A stretch of DNA of 5,593 nucleotides from Fidelibacterota bacterium (GTDB taxonomy: Bacteria > Fidelibacterota > UBA8477 > JABMPR01), in contig JAUVKO010000148.1 in the NCBI GenBank assembly GCA_030596225.1, positions 1-5,593 of the forward strand, in the 5' to 3' direction. Every line of letters begins with the position of its first letter. Within the stretch, counting starts at the first letter, position 1. Of the stretch, positions 5,103 to 5,593 are shown one piece after another. A model generated the notes under the pieces. The model made no database searches and had not been told where the DNA came from. It worked only from the letters and a program-made list of their open reading frames with translations. The position numbers and the translations under genes are program-made.

Positions 5103-5114
5103 TGGGAATTCCCA
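5103..5114. promoter_or_regulatory. Perfect 12-bp palindrome upstream of the SIR2 promoter
   Basis: TGGGAATTCCCA is perfectly symmetric with no spacer. It lies about 23 bases upstream of the candidate -35 box of the SIR2 gene, a position suited to a regulator site. No regulator can be named. Confidence 0.4.
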
Positions 5115-5136
5115 GATCGTGTTCCATTATCATATC

Positions 5137-5164
5137 TTGCCTGATATTTGTAGACTCCTATATT
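5137..5164 (+). promoter_or_regulatory. Candidate promoter of the SIR2 gene
   Basis: TTGCCT (5137-5142) and TATATT (5159-5164) are spaced by 16 bases. The boxes match sigma-70 consensus at 4 and 5 of 6 positions. The leader to the TTG start would be about 45 nt. Confidence 0.45.
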
Positions 5165-5189
5165 CATTGAATTGAACTAAATTTCAATG
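5165..5189. promoter_or_regulatory. 7-bp inverted repeat at the SIR2 transcription start region
   Basis: CATTGAA (5165-5171) and TTCAATG (5183-5189) are perfect inverted arms with an 11-nt spacer, directly after the candidate -10 box. A repressor site at the transcription start is one reading; a leader hairpin is another. Confidence 0.3.
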
Positions 5190-5206
5190 TCTAGCCAAAT
5201 CATAGT

Positions 5207-5212
5207 GGGAGG
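5207..5212 (+). promoter_or_regulatory. Strong ribosome binding site deciding a TTG start
   Basis: GGGAGG ends 5 bases before TTG 5218. An in-frame stop (TAG 5203-5205) closes the frame upstream and the next in-frame ATG is codon 33, after the GAGIS motif. TTG is thus the only plausible start. Confidence 0.8.
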
Positions 5213-5217
5213 TAAGC

Positions 5218-5593
5218 TTGCAACTCATCACGAATGGTCCCGATATTCCAAATGAATTACTCCAAATTCAAGAGGAAGGTAACCTTGTCATCTTTTGTGG
5301 TGCAGGGATATCTATGCGTACAGGTTTGCCCGATTACGATGGTCTTGTTCATCGCATATATAATAAATTAGGTAGAAGTCTGGACCAAGACTTGGTTGAT
5401 GGAGATGAAAACTATCCTCCAGATCGTATTCTTTATCTTCTCGAAGATCATTTGAATGATCGGAATAGAGTTCGTCAAATAACACGTGAAATACTTACAA
5501 TTCCTAATGGTAAGCCCATGACTACATATAGGAATATCATATCCCTCGCCACAGATAAATCTGGCATAATTCGGTTGGTAACTAGTAATTTTG
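5218..5593 (+). CDS. SIR2-family protein, N-terminal part (cut by the window end)
   Basis: The first 125 codons of a gene that continues beyond the window. The N-terminus MQLITNGPDIPNELLQ leads into LVIFCGAGIS (residues 23-32) and TGLP, the glycine-rich NAD-binding loop of SIR2 proteins. The visible part ends in LVTSNF (120-125), which matches the T-x-N-F-D motif whose Asn (N124) contacts NAD in the SIR2 families of defence proteins. The catalytic His would lie beyond the window. Prokaryotic SIR2 proteins of this sort (ThsA of Thoeris, DSR1/DSR2, SIR2-HerA, SIR2-Argonaute partners) degrade NAD+ during phage infection and kill or arrest the cell. Which subtype this is depends on the unseen C-terminus. 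There is no signal peptide, so it is cytoplasmic. It starts at TTG with a strong SD and has its own promoter region. Its position next to abiE supports a defence role. Confidence 0.88.
   Translation, partial: MQLITNGPDIPNELLQIQEEGNLVIFCGAGISMRTGLPDYDGLVHRIYNKLGRSLDQDLVDGDENYPPDRILYLLEDHLNDRNRVRQITREILTIPNGKPMTTYRNIISLATDKSGIIRLVTSNF

Larger units (their letters stand above)
4900..5217. other. Noncoding region between abiEii and the SIR2 gene
   Basis: About 320 bases with no supported gene. From left to right it holds a weak inverted repeat AGTATT/AATACT (4922-4949) that is a poor terminator, the GAGAC-motif cluster, a 12-bp palindrome, a promoter with a downstream inverted repeat, and a strong SD. 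The SIR2 gene therefore probably has its own transcript and is not the third gene of the abiE operon. Confidence 0.6.

Overview
The window is AT-rich bacterial DNA, about 60% A+T by eye. Spaced Shine-Dalgarno sequences, GTG/TTG start options and an ATGA-overlapping gene pair all point to Bacteria. A tRNA-Phe fragment that does not encode CCA fits the same picture. Nothing fixes the phylum. It reads as accessory DNA: the arm of an integrated element, with working defence genes mixed with gene wreckage.

Left edge (1-227): a palindrome-rich noncoding stretch is followed by an intrinsic terminator and the 3' part of a tRNA-Phe(GAA) gene, both on the minus strand. The 5' half of the tRNA is missing. 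This is what the far attachment site of a tRNA-targeting integrative element looks like, with the element extending to the right. No integrase gene lies in the window.

228-1628: a 300-base control region with a 7-bp inverted repeat leads to a 366-residue protein of unknown function. It has an N-terminal helix-turn-helix and a charged coiled coil near its C-terminus.

1629-3189: a graveyard. There are two diverged copies of the 3' end of a Fic-family gene (minus strand), separated by an intergenic block with GAGAC-rich inverted repeats. The longer Fic remnant is joined head to head to the 3' part of a plus-strand AlbA_2/HATPase_c_4-type protein gene, which carries two frame disruptions. One deletion over a shared divergent promoter would explain the junction.

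3190-4899: an intact AbiE type IV toxin-antitoxin operon. abiEi (winged-helix antitoxin and repressor) overlaps abiEii (nucleotidyltransferase toxin) by 4 bp. A pair of inverted 17-bp near-perfect repeats brackets the promoter and is the probable AbiEi operator.

4900-5593: a noncoding region with the same GGTTTnTGAGAC-type motif seen at 2001-2116, then palindromes and a promoter, then the first 125 codons of a SIR2-family protein cut off by the window end. AbiE and SIR2 together suggest a small anti-phage defence cluster; the Fic and AlbA_2 remnants look like decayed earlier cargo.
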